A DNA stretch of 64,000 bases, taken from the NCBI RefSeq assembly GCF_036038375.1, contig NZ_CP107935.1, positions 6,758,001 to 6,822,000 on the forward strand. The letters are read 5' to 3'. This document shows, in pieces, positions 1-7,387 of the stretch. This DNA comes from Streptomyces sp. NBC_00414 (GTDB lineage Bacteria; Actinomycetota; Actinomycetes; Streptomycetales; Streptomycetaceae). Under the pieces are notes generated by a model. It made no database searches. It had not been told where the DNA came from and saw only the letters and a list, made by a program, of their open reading frames with translations. The first letter of the stretch is position 1. Every line of letters starts with the position of its first letter. Both the position numbers and the translations under genes were made by a program.

Positions 1-845
1 AGCAGCGTGACGACGACGAAGATCGAGCCGAGGTAGAAGACGCCGATCCGCCAGATGACGCTGTTCGTGGACTTGGTGATGGCGCGCTGCGGGTTCTCCG
101 ACTCGCCGGCCGCGAGGGTGGCGATCTCGCTGCCCATGAAGGAGAAGACGACGAGCAGGATGCCGGTGAGGATCGAGCCGGGCCCGTTCGGCAGGAAACC
201 GCCGTGGTCCGTGAGGTTCCCGAGGCCCGCGCTCTCGGTGTCGGCCCCCGGCAGCGCGCCGAAGACCGCGAGTCCGCCGATGACGATGAAGGCGCCGATC
301 GCGACGACCTTGATCCCGGCGAACCAGAACTCGAACTCGCCGTAGGAGCCGACGGAGGCCAGGTTCGTGGCGGTCAGGACGAGCATGACGATCAGCGCCC
401 AGCCCCACTGCGGCACGGCCGGGATCCAGCTCTCCAGGATCACGGCGCCCGCGGTGGCCTCGATCGCGAGCACGACGACCCAGAAGAACCAGTACAGCCA
501 GCCGATCGAGAAGCCCGCCCAGCGGCCGAGCGCCCGGTCGGCGTGCGCGGAGAACGAGCCCGAGGTCGGATTCGCGGCGGACATCTCGCCGAGCATCCGC
601 ATCACGAGGACGACCATCGTCCCGACGAGGGCGTACGACAGCAGGATGCCGGGGCCCGCGGTGGCGATGCCGGAGCTGGAGCCGACGAAGAGGCCGGCGC
701 CGATGACTCCGCCGATCGCGATCATCGACAGGTGACGGTTCTTGAGTCCGGCGTGAAGCCCGCCGTCGGGCTCGCCGGGGCCTCCGGACCCTCCGGGATC
801 TTCGGGGCCGTGACCGGCCTTCGTCATGGTCGGCTGCGAGGTCAT
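1..845 (-). CDS. Amino-acid permease (APC/AAT family), C-terminus cut by window edge
   Basis: Integral membrane transporter of the amino acid-polyamine-organocation superfamily, most like the GABA/asparagine/aromatic permease group (AnsP/GabP). About 281 residues are visible and the gene runs off the left edge. The ATG at 843-845 has AAGGA 8 nt upstream on the minus strand. A hydrophilic Gly/Pro-rich N-tail of roughly 40 residues is followed by the helix-1 signature IGGVIGAGLFVGSS, then LGEMSA, successive hydrophobic helices and the conserved FSFMGSEIATLAAGESENP segment near residue 255, all typical of the AAT subfamily. It is divergent from rpiB. Substrate cannot be assigned from sequence; GABA, asparagine or aromatic amino acids are possible. 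Confidence 0.85.
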   Translation of the reverse strand, partial: MTSQPTMTKAGHGPEDPGGSGGPGEPDGGLHAGLKNRHLSMIAIGGVIGAGLFVGSSSGIATAGPGILLSYALVGTMVVLVMRMLGEMSAANPTSGSFSAHADRALGRWAGFSIGWLYWFFWVVVLAIEATAGAVILESWIPAVPQWGWALIVMLVLTATNLASVGSYGEFEFWFAGIKVVAIGAFIVIGGLAVFGALPGADTESAGLGNLTDHGGFLPNGPGSILTGILLVVFSFMGSEIATLAAGESENPQRAITKSTNSVIWRIGVFYLGSIFVVVTL

Positions 846-1062
846 GTGGGGATTCCTTACGCCGGGGATACGCCGGGGACTGTGGGGTGGGCTCGGCGAG
901 CCGGTTCAGTGAATCCCAGGTGAATGGATTCTTGAACCTTTGAATCCAGATCGTTACTTGAGGTTTCTCTGAGGTTCCATGGGGTTACTCGCTCATTTCC
1001 GGCGTACGCCTCGGAGCGTTTCCTGCGCCTGCCCCGACGGGGCCGATCCGAAACAGCCGTGT

Positions 1063-1068
1063 CACACT
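1063..1068 (+). promoter_or_regulatory. Candidate -10 for leaderless rpiB transcript
   Basis: CACACT lies exactly 6 nt before the rpiB ATG and there is no Shine-Dalgarno between them, the spacing expected for a leaderless mRNA. The hexamer lacks the usual TANNNT start and I see no clear -35, so this is weak on its own. The same CACACTCG arrangement precedes the HD-domain gene at 6723. Confidence 0.35.
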
Positions 1069-1074
1069 CGGACC

Positions 1075-1560
1075 ATGCGCGTGTACCTCGGCTCCGACCA
1101 TGCCGGTTTCGAACTCAAGAACCACCTCGTCGAGTGGCTCAAGTCCGCCGGGCACGAGCCCGTCGACTGCGGGCCGCTCATTTATGACGCCCAGGACGAC
1201 TACCCGCCGTTCTGCCTGCGTGCCGCGGAGCGGGCGGCTGCCGACCCCGAGGGTCTGGGCATCGTGATCGGCGGGTCCGGGAACGGCGAGCAGATCGCCG
1301 CGAACAAGGTCGAGGGGGTGCGGGCGGCTCTCGCGTGGAGCGTCGAGACCGCGGCGCTCGGGCGTCAGCACAATGACGCGAACGTCGTTGCCGTCGGGGC
1401 GCGGATGCACTCCGAGGAGGAGGCGACGAAGTTCGTCGAGACCTTCCTCAACACGCCGTTCTCCGGTGACGAGCGGCACATCCGGCGGATCGACATGCTG
1501 TCGGCGTACGAGACGACGGGCGAGCTGCCGGCGATCCCGGCGCATCACCCGCAGGCCTAG
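1075..1560 (+). CDS. rpiB: Ribose-5-phosphate isomerase B
   Basis: Interconverts ribulose 5-phosphate and ribose 5-phosphate in the cytosolic pentose phosphate pathway. The 161-residue protein starts MRVYLGSDHAGFELK, matching the RpiB N-terminus, and carries the IGGSGNGEQIAANKV loop that corresponds to the active-site Cys/Ser loop of the family (here the Cys position is Ser/Gly-type, as in actinobacterial RpiB). Length fits the family. The ATG at 1075 is preferred to an upstream in-frame start at 979 because homology begins here. It precedes the DNA glycosylase gene; the rpiB-nei pair is also adjacent in mycobacteria (from memory). Confidence 0.95.
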   Translation: MRVYLGSDHAGFELKNHLVEWLKSAGHEPVDCGPLIYDAQDDYPPFCLRAAERAAADPEGLGIVIGGSGNGEQIAANKVEGVRAALAWSVETAALGRQHNDANVVAVGARMHSEEEATKFVETFLNTPFSGDERHIRRIDMLSAYETTGELPAIPAHHPQA

Positions 1561-1634
1561 GACCTTTCCCGCCCCCGCCGCCGCCCCTACCCCTTCCCGT
1601 CACGTCCTCGGGGGCTCCGCCCCCGAACTCCCGC

Positions 1635-1744
1635 TCCTCAAACGCCGGAGAGGCTGACTGCTTCGCCGGCCGGGGCTTGATCCTTCAGCCCGTCCGGCGT
1701 TTGAGGACGAGCGCGTTCAGCGCGATTGCGGGGGCGCAGCCCCC
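1635..1744. repeat. Intergenic inverted repeat (CGGCGTTTGAGGACGAGCG type) plus GGGGGCGCAGCCCCC hairpin
   Basis: Between rpiB and the glycosylase gene a right arm CGGCGTTTGAGGACGAGCG (about 1695-1713) faces an inverted partial copy CTCAAACGCCGG (about 1638-1649), followed by the palindromic hairpin GGGGGCGCAGCCCCC at 1730-1744. The same two modules recur at 22173-22305, and the hairpin also at 5267-5281, so this is a dispersed intergenic element, possibly also working as a transcript end. Confidence 0.6.
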
Positions 1745-1793
1745 AGCTTCGGGAAGGGGCGGGGTTGGGGAAAAGACCTGCTAGGAGGTCCCC

Positions 1794-2603
1794 GTGCCCG
1801 AGGGGCACACCATCCACCGCCTCGCCGAGGACTACCTGGCCGCGTTCGCCGGCCGCAGGGCACACGTCACCAGCCCCCAGGGCAAGTTCGCGGACGCCGC
1901 CGCACTCCTGGACGGCACGGCCCTCACCACCGCCGAGGCCCACGGAAAGCACCTCTTCCTCCGCTTCGAGACGGACGACTGGATCCACATCCACCTCGGC
2001 CTCTTCGGCAAGGTGAACTTCGGCGGAGCCCCCGCGCTCCCGCCCACCGACACGGTCCGCCTCAGGCTCAGGAACGACACCGCGTACGTGGACCTGCGCG
2101 GCCCCACCACCTGCACCCTGATCGCGGACACGGAGAAGCAGGCGATACACGACCGCCTGGGCCCGGACCCGCTGCGCGAGGACGCCGAGCCGGCCCGCGC
2201 GTACGAGCGCGTCTCCCGCAGCCGTACGACGATCGCCGCCCTCCTGATGGACCAGAAGGTCATCGCGGGCGTGGGGAACGTCTACCGTGCCGAGGTCCTC
2301 TTCCGGCACGGCATCGACCCGTACCGGCCGGGCCGGGACATCACGCGGTCCGAGTGGGACGCGATGTGGACGGACCTGGTGGCGCTCATGCGCGAGGGCG
2401 TCCGCAACAACCGGATCGACACGGTCCGCCCGGAGCACGAACCGGAGGCGATGGGCCGCCCGCCGCGCAAGGACGACCACGGCGGCGAGGTCTACGTGTA
2501 CCGCAGGGCCACCATGCCCTGCCACATCTGTGGCGGCGAGATCCGCACCGCCGGTCTCGCCGCCCGCAACCTCTTCTGGTGCCCGACCTGTCAGAAGCCG
2601 TGA
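1794..2603 (+). CDS. Fpg/Nei-family DNA glycosylase (Nei2-like)
   Basis: Base-excision repair glycosylase/AP lyase that removes oxidised bases. The 269-residue protein begins with (Met)Pro-Glu-Gly-His, so the catalytic N-terminal proline and Glu3 are present. A helix-two-turn-helix segment with KVIAGVGNVYRAEVLF lies near residues 160-175, and a C-terminal zinc finger is visible as CHIC near residues 241-244 and CPTC near 261-264. The GTG at 1794 has AGGAGG at 1783-1788, an ideal spacing. The 3' end overlaps the convergent acetyltransferase gene by 13 nt. Actinobacteria have several Fpg/Nei paralogues; this one resembles the mycobacterial Nei2 group. Confidence 0.9.
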   Translation: MPEGHTIHRLAEDYLAAFAGRRAHVTSPQGKFADAAALLDGTALTTAEAHGKHLFLRFETDDWIHIHLGLFGKVNFGGAPALPPTDTVRLRLRNDTAYVDLRGPTTCTLIADTEKQAIHDRLGPDPLREDAEPARAYERVSRSRTTIAALLMDQKVIAGVGNVYRAEVLFRHGIDPYRPGRDITRSEWDAMWTDLVALMREGVRNNRIDTVRPEHEPEAMGRPPRKDDHGGEVYVYRRATMPCHICGGEIRTAGLAARNLFWCPTCQKP

Positions 2604-3826
2604 GGCAGCCAGGGCGCCACGACGGAGGCGAAGCCCAGTGAGGCCTCCGCGAGGGCGCCCTGACGCAGCTCCCGCACCCGTCCCGCCGCCGCCAGCGAGG
2701 CGAGGGACACGCCACCGAGATAGGCCGCCCCCAAGTCCCGTACGGACAGGCTGATGTCGGCCGTGTCGGTGGTCCGTGCGCAGGACGCGCCCTTCGCGTC
2801 GCCGGAGAGCCGCCAACGCCCCTCGTTCCAGGGGCAGAAGGCGTCCTCGACCTCGAACACCACGTCCACCGGCGCCTGGTACGTCCGTGCCTCCAGCGCC
2901 GCGCCGACCTCGACGAGCCGCACATGGAGCGAGTCCCGCGGCGTCAGAGCGCACCGCCGGTTGTCGGAGACGAGGTACTGCCAGGCGTCGTCGAGAGGCC
3001 TGTTGTGCATCTTCACCGTCGACGTCAGGTCGATGCCGAAGAGGTGCTGCCACAGCGCCGCGTACGCCGCCGGGTCGAGCGCCTCCAGATCGCGCAGCTC
3101 GATCGTGCCCTTCGGTCCGGCCTGGTCCCAGTCCGGCTTGTTGAAGTAGCGGGCGTAGCCCACGACTTCGTCGCCGCGCTGCGCGAGCACGCACTGCAGC
3201 GGTGAGGAGCCCTTGCGGTCGCTCTCCGGGTCGAGCAGCGGCAGCCGCTCCCAGCCGGGCCGCCGCTCCAGCATTCCGGGCCGGACCGCCGCATGGCGCG
3301 CGTACACCGCCTCACAGGCCTCGGGCACACCCGGCGCGTCCGGTTTCACGAGCCGCAGCCGTACGTCGTCCGTGCCGTCCGGCACCGACAGCCGCACCCG
3401 GTCCGTGTCGATCTCGGCGCGCAGTTGCTGGGTCGCGATGCCGTAGCCGAAGCGGCCGTAGATGGCCGGTTCCGACGCCGTGAGCGCGGCCAGGGGCTCG
3501 CCCCAGGACCGTACGTCGTCCAGTTGGCGCCGCATCATCGAGGTCAGTACCCCGCGCCTGCGGTGCGTCGAGGCGACGCTCACCATCGTGACTCCGGCGG
3601 TCGGCACGGAGGCGCCGCCCGGCACCGTGAGTCGGAAGCTGAACGCCCCGGCCGTGCCCACACACTCGTCACCGTCCCACACCCCGATGGAACGGTCGTA
3701 CTCCGTGAGGTCGCTCCACAGGGCGCGTTCCTCAGCCGATTCCGCGACCCCGCCGAACGCGAGCTCCAGTTTCCCGTACCACGCGTCCCAGTCGGCCGGG
3801 CGCAGCGCGCGCAAGTCTGTCGTCAT
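2591..3826 (-). CDS. Eis-like GNAT N-acetyltransferase
   Basis: Multi-domain acetyltransferase of the Eis family, which acetylates amines (aminoglycosides or protein lysines in Mycobacterium) with acetyl-CoA. The 411-residue length matches Eis. The acetyl-CoA-binding stretch TMVSVASTHRRRGVLT is at about residues 80-95, the tyrosine in AIYGRFGYG (Y123) corresponds to the Eis general acid, and the protein ends in Phe, the residue whose C-terminal carboxylate is used by Eis. A central second GNAT fold and a C-terminal SCP2-like domain are expected from length. Start at 3826 is where homology begins; a longer open frame upstream looks non-coding. Substrate is unknown. Confidence 0.87.
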   Translation of the reverse strand: MTTDLRALRPADWDAWYGKLELAFGGVAESAEERALWSDLTEYDRSIGVWDGDECVGTAGAFSFRLTVPGGASVPTAGVTMVSVASTHRRRGVLTSMMRRQLDDVRSWGEPLAALTASEPAIYGRFGYGIATQQLRAEIDTDRVRLSVPDGTDDVRLRLVKPDAPGVPEACEAVYARHAAVRPGMLERRPGWERLPLLDPESDRKGSSPLQCVLAQRGDEVVGYARYFNKPDWDQAGPKGTIELRDLEALDPAAYAALWQHLFGIDLTSTVKMHNRPLDDAWQYLVSDNRRCALTPRDSLHVRLVEVGAALEARTYQAPVDVVFEVEDAFCPWNEGRWRLSGDAKGASCARTTDTADISLSVRDLGAAYLGGVSLASLAAAGRVRELRQGALAEASLGFASVVAPWLPHGF

Positions 3827-4012
3827 GTCCCCATGCCTACCAGGGCAATCCGGGATGAGCGACCGGATTTCTCCCGGCCGGGCAGTGCCGGGTCCCCATC
3901 CGGCCGTACGCTCTGCGATGACCGGGCTTCCCTGTGACTTCCGTCCCCGGACGGGGGACAAGTGGGACCTCCCGTGCCAAGCACCTGGTCCGATGGATAG
4001 GGTCCCGAACTA

Positions 4013-5194
4013 ATGGCAGCAGGACGAGAGCGGCGCGCAGAAGCCGATACGTTCACGGCCCGGTTGAAGAAGCAGGTACACCGGGTCCGCACCGGGCTGC
4101 GCAGATCCGCCGTCGACTACTTCCGGGGCGACGGATCCGACTGGGTCGCGCTCGCCCTTCTCCTGATGACCATTCCCGTGATCGCCTGCGTCACACTCAT
4201 GAACTCCGTCTGGTGCTCACCGGCGATGCTCGTCCTGCCGATCGTCGCCGGCGGCCTGCTGCTGCGGCCCTCCAGCCTGCTCAGCCTGTACGCGGCGGCC
4301 GCCACCGCGCTGATCGTCGAGTCCGTGCGACTCGGCCCCTACACCGAGGGCCCGTCCCGTGTGACGCCCGGGATCGTGCTCGTCGTCGCCGCGTGCGGGT
4401 TCTTCGGGCTGCTGATCGCCCAGTTCCGCAGCCGGGTCGGAGTGCCGTGGCGGCGCGGCGGAACGATGCTGTTCGACCTGCGCGAGCGGATCCGGGTGCA
4501 GAGCAAGCTGCCGAAGCTGCCGATGGGCTGGCACCGGGAGATGGCGCTGCGTCCGGCCGGCGGTCAGTCGTTCTCCGGTGACTTCGTCGTCGCGGCCCGC
4601 ACGAACGGCGGGCGCACCCTGGAAGTGGTCCTCACCGACGTCTCCGGCAAGGGCATGGACGCGGGGTCGCGCGCGCTGCTCCTGTCCGGCGCGTTCGGCG
4701 GCCTGCTGGGCTCCCTGCCGCCGCACGCCTTCCTGCCGGCCGCGAACGGATACCTGCTGCGCCAGGACTGGGACGAGGGCTTCGCCACCTCCATCCACCT
4801 GGTCCTCGACCTGGACTCGGGGGACTACGAACTGTTCTCCGCCGGGCACCCGCCGGGCCTCCAACTCAGCGCGGGCAACGGGCGCTGGGAGGAGAAGGTC
4901 GCGGAAGGACCGCTGCTGGGCGTGTACGGCGGGGCGCAGTTCGACTCGGTCAAGGGCTCGCTGCGCCCCGGCGACGTACTGATGCTGTTCACGGACGGGC
5001 TGGTCGAGACGTCCGACCGGGACATCGTCGAGGGCATCGACCGGCTGACCGGGGAGGCCGACCGGTATGTGGCCGGCGGCTTCCACGGGGCGGCCTGGCA
5101 TCTGATCGAAGCGGTCGCGAAGGACGTGAACGACGACCGGGCACTGCTGCTGATCTGCCGCGAGGGGGCGGCGACGGGGCCCGCCACACTCTGA
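4013..5194 (+). CDS. Membrane PP2C-type phosphatase (SpoIIE/RsbU domain)
   Basis: Predicted serine/threonine phosphatase of the PPM family, the type that acts on anti-anti-sigma factors. Of 393 residues the first 40 are basic, three to four hydrophobic segments span about 44-105 and 118-138, and a cytoplasmic SpoIIE domain follows. Metal-binding motifs are intact: FSGD (187-190), DVSGKG (209-214), FTDG (326-329) and NDDRALL (373-379). No PAS or GAF sensor is present, so sensing would be through the membrane part. The ATG at 4013 has no Shine-Dalgarno; TAGGGT ends 9 nt upstream, so a very short leader is likely. Its partner anti-sigma system is not in the window. Confidence 0.88.
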   Translation: MAAGRERRAEADTFTARLKKQVHRVRTGLRRSAVDYFRGDGSDWVALALLLMTIPVIACVTLMNSVWCSPAMLVLPIVAGGLLLRPSSLLSLYAAAATALIVESVRLGPYTEGPSRVTPGIVLVVAACGFFGLLIAQFRSRVGVPWRRGGTMLFDLRERIRVQSKLPKLPMGWHREMALRPAGGQSFSGDFVVAARTNGGRTLEVVLTDVSGKGMDAGSRALLLSGAFGGLLGSLPPHAFLPAANGYLLRQDWDEGFATSIHLVLDLDSGDYELFSAGHPPGLQLSAGNGRWEEKVAEGPLLGVYGGAQFDSVKGSLRPGDVLMLFTDGLVETSDRDIVEGIDRLTGEADRYVAGGFHGAAWHLIEAVAKDVNDDRALLLICREGAATGPATL

Positions 5195-5214
5195 GCTCCG
5201 CTCAGGGGCCGACC

Positions 5215-5254
5215 GCGCAGTTCCCGCGCCCTTCAGGGGCGCGGGGAACTGCGC
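5215..5254. terminator. Bidirectional hairpin built from the GGGGCGCGGGGAACTGCGC element
   Basis: A 17-nt left arm (5215-5231) and a 19-nt right arm (5236-5254) pair around TTCA between two convergent genes (phosphatase ending 5194, antiporter ending 5328). The arms are head-to-head copies of the dispersed intergenic repeat found throughout the window. A second small hairpin, GGGGGCGCAGCCCCC, follows at 5267-5281. Confidence 0.7.
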
Positions 5255-5327
5255 GAACGGGGGCGAGGGGGCGCAGCCCCCATGCAGTGACGGGACGGGT
5301 AGGGGCGGCGGGGGCGAGAAAAGGCCC

Positions 5328-6596
5328 CTAACCGACCGCCGCGGACTCCCGCACCTCAGCATTCTCCCGCTCACCCTTGCCCCCAGGCAGAACCCGGGCC
5401 AACCACCCCGCCCGCCCCGCGGCCAACGGTCCGAGCACGGCCAGCACCAGCACATACCCCGCGATGAAGGGCGAGAGCCGGGCGTCGAGCCCCGCCACCG
5501 CGGCCATCGTGGCGAGGATCAGCGCGAACTCCCCGCGAGCCAGAAGCGTCGTGGAGATGTTGGCGGCGGGCCCGGGCCCGAACCCGTAGATCCGAGCCGC
5601 CCCCAGCCCGGCCAGCACGTTCATGACCAGCGTCACCGCCACCGCCGCCAGCACCGGCCACAGCACGGTCGGCAGATCACCCGGGTCGATGGACAGACCG
5701 AAGGCGAAGAAGAACATCGCGCCGAAGGCGTCCCGGAGCGGATGCACCAGCTTGAGGATCCGCGGACCCGACGTCGTGCTGCCGAGCATCAGCCCGACCA
5801 TGAACGCCCCGATCGCGTCCGCGACCCCGAACCACTCCGAGACCCCCGCCATGAAGACGGCCGCGCCGAGGAAGGAGATGACGAGCAACTCGTCGTCCCT
5901 GGTGTCGAAGAGGCGTCCCACGATCCGCGTACCGAAGCGGGCGGCGAGCGCCAGCAGCACCAGGAAGGCGAAGGCCTTGCCACCGTCCAGGACGGCCGCG
6001 CCGAGCGATTCGGCGCCGGACAGGATCGGCTGGAGGGCCGCCAGGTAGAGGGCGAGGAAGATGTCCTCGACGACGATGATGCCGAGGATCGGCTTGGTCT
6101 CGGGGTTGCCCAGCCGTCCCGTGTCGACCAGTACCTTCGTGACGATCGCCGACGAGGAGATACCGAGCACTCCGGCGAGCACCAGCGCCTCGGACGTACC
6201 CCAGCCGAGGGCGAAGCCGAAGCCCAGGCCCGCGCCGACGTTCAGCGCGAGGTAGGTCCCTCCGGCGAGTGCCATCCGGCGCCCGCCCGCCTTGAGGTCG
6301 TCCATGTGGAATTCGAGGCCGAGGTAGAAGAGCAGCAGCACCAGGCCCAGCGCGGAGAGCATCTCCATGTCGTGCGGGTCCGAGACGAGCACGATGCCGG
6401 GGGTGTGCGGGCCGAGCAGTATCCCGGCCAGGATGAAGAGGGGAATGGTGGGGAGCCCGATCCGGGCACCCGCGCGGGCGAGGACGGCGGCGGCCAGAAA
6501 GGCGCCGCCCATGGCGATCAGGAGCTCTGCGTGTCCGATGGGCCCGTTCCTCCATGGGTGAGTGGGTGGTCGTGGTGGTCTTACGAGTACCGACAT
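5328..6596 (-). CDS. Cation:proton antiporter (CPA2, Kef-type membrane domain)
   Basis: Polytopic monovalent cation/H+ antiporter with about 12 hydrophobic segments over 422 codons, including LPTIPLFILAGILLGPHTPG and GISSSAIVTKVL, characteristic of the Kef/CPA2 Na_H_exchanger domain. No C-terminal TrkA-N domain is fused, so a separate regulator would be needed if it works like KefC. The start is uncertain: ATG at 6596 gives 22 extra hydrophilic residues, while GGAGG at 6549-6553 sits 9 nt before an in-frame ATC at 6537-6539 that would give a start right at the conserved GHAELL. An operator-like inverted repeat lies upstream at 6630-6643. Confidence 0.85.
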   Translation of the reverse strand: MSVLVRPPRPPTHPWRNGPIGHAELLIAMGGAFLAAAVLARAGARIGLPTIPLFILAGILLGPHTPGIVLVSDPHDMEMLSALGLVLLLFYLGLEFHMDDLKAGGRRMALAGGTYLALNVGAGLGFGFALGWGTSEALVLAGVLGISSSAIVTKVLVDTGRLGNPETKPILGIIVVEDIFLALYLAALQPILSGAESLGAAVLDGGKAFAFLVLLALAARFGTRIVGRLFDTRDDELLVISFLGAAVFMAGVSEWFGVADAIGAFMVGLMLGSTTSGPRILKLVHPLRDAFGAMFFFAFGLSIDPGDLPTVLWPVLAAVAVTLVMNVLAGLGAARIYGFGPGPAANISTTLLARGEFALILATMAAVAGLDARLSPFIAGYVLVLAVLGPLAAGRAGWLARVLPGGKGERENAEVRESAAVG

Positions 6597-6629
6597 AGGT
6601 CAAGGGAACGTCAAGAAAGCGTCAGTAGT

Positions 6630-6643
6630 TAGTTTACCAAACG
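6630..6643. promoter_or_regulatory. Operator-like imperfect palindrome TAGTTTACCAAACGA
   Basis: An AT-rich island in an otherwise GC-rich divergent intergenic space contains GTTT-ACC-AAAC with partial symmetry extending outward, the size and composition of a MarR/HxlR-type operator. It lies 34 nt upstream of the first possible antiporter start. The regulator is not identifiable from the window. Confidence 0.3.
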
Positions 6644-6710
6644 ATTAAGGAGGGGCAATCGGGCGTACGCGGAACCCGTACCGGCGCCGGGTCGGCGGGC
6701 CGCCACGGGG

Positions 6711-6716
6711 CACACT
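6711..6716 (+). promoter_or_regulatory. Candidate -10 for leaderless HD-domain gene
   Basis: CACACT, then 6 nt, then the ATG at 6723, without a ribosome-binding site. Same layout as at rpiB (1063). Confidence 0.35.
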
Positions 6717-6722
6717 CGACGC

Positions 6723-7190
6723 ATGACCGACAACGAGCGCCGCCCGCTGCTGACCCTCACCGAGGTCGAGGCCCTGGCGCGCAACGCGCACGCCGCTCAG
6801 ACGGACAAGGCGGGCCGCCCGTACGCCGAGCATCTGCGGGCGGTGGCCGACGGGGTGCGGGCACGCGGCGGCGACGAGGAGCAGATCGCCGCGGCCTGGC
6901 TGCACGACTCCGTCGAGGACGAGGCGCTCTCCGAGGACTGGCTGCGCGACGCCGCGCTGTCCGCGCGTACGAAGGACATCGTGCTGGCCGTCACCAAGCG
7001 GGCGGGGGAGCCCCCGGAGGCGTACGCGGGGCGCATCCTGGCGACCCCGGGCGCCCTCCTGGTGAAGGAGTCCGACCTGGCGCACAACGCGAACCCGACG
7101 AGGCTCGCGGCCCTGGACGAGCCGACCCGCACCCGCCTGACGCGGAAGTACACAAGGATGCGCGAACTCCTGGACCTACCGCGGGACTAG
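6723..7190 (+). CDS. Small HD-domain protein, SpoT/Mesh1-like
   Basis: A stand-alone 155-residue HD phosphohydrolase. Near the N-terminus AHAAQTDKAGRPYAEHL matches the start of the (p)ppGpp hydrolase domain of RelA/SpoT proteins, AWLHDSVED supplies the HD pair, and KESDLAHNANPTR corresponds to the second metal/guanine region. There is no synthetase, TGS or ACT domain, so it resembles small alarmone hydrolases such as Mesh1, although many such proteins are not proven to hydrolyse (p)ppGpp. Its stop codon lies within a 14-bp tandem repeat. Confidence 0.78.
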   Translation: MTDNERRPLLTLTEVEALARNAHAAQTDKAGRPYAEHLRAVADGVRARGGDEEQIAAAWLHDSVEDEALSEDWLRDAALSARTKDIVLAVTKRAGEPPEAYAGRILATPGALLVKESDLAHNANPTRLAALDEPTRTRLTRKYTRMRELLDLPRD

Positions 7191-7234
7191 AGCCGCGGGA
7201 CTAGAGCCGCGGGACTGGAGCCGCGGGACTGGCG
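7179..7234 (+). repeat. Four tandem copies of a 14-bp unit (CCGCGGGACTAGAG)
   Basis: Units at 7179-7192, 7193-7206, 7207-7220 and 7221-7234. The first two are identical, the third has one change (TAGAG to TGGAG), the fourth two. The stop codon TAG of the HD-domain gene is inside the first unit, and the second unit carries an identical TAG, so copy number changes would not extend the protein. Confidence 0.85.
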
Positions 7235-7242
7235 GCACAAAA

Positions 7243-7301
7243 AAGGGCGCCCCTGGAGGCAAGCCCCGCAGGGGCGCTTCCAGGGGCGCGGGGAACTGCG
7301 C
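7243..7301. repeat. Dispersed intergenic element (GGGGCGCGGGGAACTGCGC copy) with hairpin
   Basis: The core copy is at 7283-7301. Just upstream GCGCCCCTGGA and TCCAGGGGCGC pair to form a stem around a GC-rich loop, suitable as a transcription end for the HD-domain gene and the convergent acyltransferase gene. Confidence 0.6.
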
Positions 7302-7387
7302 GCCCAGCCACGACAGACCCGCGGCCGAGGCCGACACCCCAGGCCCCCGGGGCGGTCGGCGGTCAGGCCGTCAATCGGGCCGGCCCG

